Positions 14,281-15,097 of a stretch of DNA of 15,097 nt are shown here, in pieces; within the stretch, counting starts at the first letter, position 1, and each line of letters opens with the position of its first letter. Below the pieces are notes generated by a model that did not search any database, was not told the DNA's origin, and saw only the letters and a list, made by a program, of their open reading frames with translations. A program made the position numbers and the translations under genes. The stretch covers positions 1-15,097 of the forward strand of contig CATZEP010000024.1 in NCBI GenBank assembly GCA_958418185.1, given 5' to 3'. This DNA is from an uncultured Collinsella sp. (GTDB lineage Bacteria; Actinomycetota; Coriobacteriia; Coriobacteriales; Coriobacteriaceae).

Positions 14281-15012
14281 ATGCTTACCAAACTCCTCTG
14301 CGAATTCGGCGCAACGGCCCTCATGATCATCTTTGGCGTGGGCGTGCACTGCGATACCGTGCTCAAGGGCACCAAGTATCAGGGCTCCGGCCACATGTTT
14401 GCCATCACCACCTGGTCCTTTGGCATCTCGGTCTGCCTGTTTGTCTTTGGCGGCGCCGTGTGCATGAACCCCGCCATGGTGCTTGCCCAGTGCATCGTCG
14501 GCCTGGTGCCGTGGAGCAGCTGCATCCCCTTCATGATTGCCGATATGCTCGGCGGCTTTGTGGGCGCTGTAATCGCTTGGCTTATGTATGCCGATGAGTT
14601 CAAGGCTTCCGAGGGCGTCGTCGACCCCATTGCCCAGCGCAACATTTTCTCGACCAACCCCACCACCGAGGGTACGAACTATGCCCGTAACTTCTTCTGC
14701 GAGGCTATCTGCACCTTTGTGTTCATCAGCGCCATCCTTGCTGCTGCTAGCCGCGCTGGCGAGAACGTCCTGATGCTCGCCATCTGCGTTGGCCTGATCG
14801 TTTGGGCTGTTGGCATGGGCATGGGCGGCATCACCGGCTTCGCCATGAACCAGGCCCGTGACCTTGGTCCTCGCATGGCTTATCAGGTGCTGCCGATTAA
14901 GAATAAGGCCGACAACAACTGGAAGTACGGCCTGCTCGTTCCTGGCATCGCGCCGTTTGTCGGTGCTGCTCTGGCCGCGCTGTTTGTGCATGGTTTCTTG
15001 GGCATGTTCTAG
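14281..15012 (+). CDS. MIP-family channel (aquaglyceroporin), LarD-like
   Basis: This 243-residue membrane channel starts at ATG 14281 with AAGG 4 nt upstream. Six membrane segments and two half-helices are recognisable: segments near 5-22, 40-60, 80-102, 138-156, 163-182 and 217-240. The first pore box is canonical, NPA at 63-65 (GGAVCMNPAMV). The second reads NQARDLGPR (190-198), with Gln191 in place of Pro, while Arg193 of the selectivity filter is kept. Family members pass water, glycerol or small neutral acids. In L. plantarum the lar operon encodes a MIP channel, LarD, that moves lactic acid. Its position 49 nt after larA, with no terminator between, makes lactic acid the best-supported substrate here, as inference. 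TATAAC at 14254 could be a weak -10 box, but co-transcription with larA is simpler. Confidence 0.88.
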   Translation: MLTKLLCEFGATALMIIFGVGVHCDTVLKGTKYQGSGHMFAITTWSFGISVCLFVFGGAVCMNPAMVLAQCIVGLVPWSSCIPFMIADMLGGFVGAVIAWLMYADEFKASEGVVDPIAQRNIFSTNPTTEGTNYARNFFCEAICTFVFISAILAAASRAGENVLMLAICVGLIVWAVGMGMGGITGFAMNQARDLGPRMAYQVLPIKNKADNNWKYGLLVPGIAPFVGAALAALFVHGFLGMF

Positions 15013-15027
15013 TCTGAGGCTACATAG

Positions 15028-15097
15028 TTGTCCGCTGGCCGCATGGGGTAACTTCCCAGCGCGTCCTCGGACATGCAAAAAGGCTCGCTGCGCACTT
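15028..15097. repeat. Second copy of the nested palindrome element (cut by window edge)
   Basis: From 15062 the sequence CGTCCTCGGACATGCAA continues into a stem start and then CTCGCTGCGCACTT, the same layout as 12538-12574. The stem itself differs: AAAAGGCTCGC here against GAAGCCCTCGC there. Weaker similarity reaches upstream: TAGT-C/T-GTCCG at 15025-15034 corresponds to 12501-12510. The right half lies outside the window. The core starts 49 nt after the channel stop, the same gap as after ppc. Confidence 0.75.

Noticed and set aside
14191..15078. 295-codon minus-strand open frame across the MIP channel and 13110-14228 across larA
   Set aside because: Both are antisense shadows with His/Asp/Gly-rich low-complexity translations.

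Overview
The window looks like a chromosomal segment of a GC-rich human-gut actinobacterium, most likely Collinsella or a close relative in the Coriobacteriia. This is an inference from gene content, codon use, strong Shine-Dalgarno sites and hairpin-rich gaps; no marker gene settles it. All real genes are on the + strand. The long minus-strand ORFs are shadows of GC-biased codons.

Region 1 (1-4502) holds two tandem YhgE/Pip-family membrane proteins. The first is cut by the window edge and the second follows its stop codon directly behind a near-perfect Shine-Dalgarno sequence. A strong intrinsic terminator closes the unit. Region 2 (4505-5595) is a single EamA/DMT-type permease with its own terminator. 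Region 3 (5622-7799) holds an M20-family amidohydrolase followed by a broken MFS permease. The permease has a frameshift near its start and has lost the middle of the protein. The pair may once have been an uptake-and-hydrolysis unit.

Region 4 (7800-8061) has no gene but carries three large hairpins in a row. The last is a 25-bp-stem terminator ending just upstream of the hisS -10 box. Region 5 is hisS (histidyl-tRNA synthetase, 8104-9417). Region 6 is ppc (phosphoenolpyruvate carboxylase, 9675-12488). Its upstream region has a TATAAT box and a 9-bp inverted repeat whose right arm lies beside the core promoter.

Region 7 (12489-12953) has no gene. It contains a nested palindrome (29-bp perfect outer arms around a 15-bp perfect inner hairpin), several small TTC-loop hairpins and a terminator. 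A second, sequence-diverged copy of the nested element starts at the right edge, at exactly the same distance (49 nt) from the upstream stop codon. This is the least explained feature of the window.

Region 8 (12954-15012) is a lactate module. It has larA (nickel-dependent lactate racemase, starting at TTG) and, 49 nt later, an aquaglyceroporin-type channel in which the second NPA box reads NQA. In Lactiplantibacillus plantarum the lar operon also pairs LarA with a MIP channel (LarD) for lactate movement. The cofactor genes larB, larC and larE are not in this window.

No tRNA, rRNA, CRISPR array, transposase, integrase or phage gene was found.
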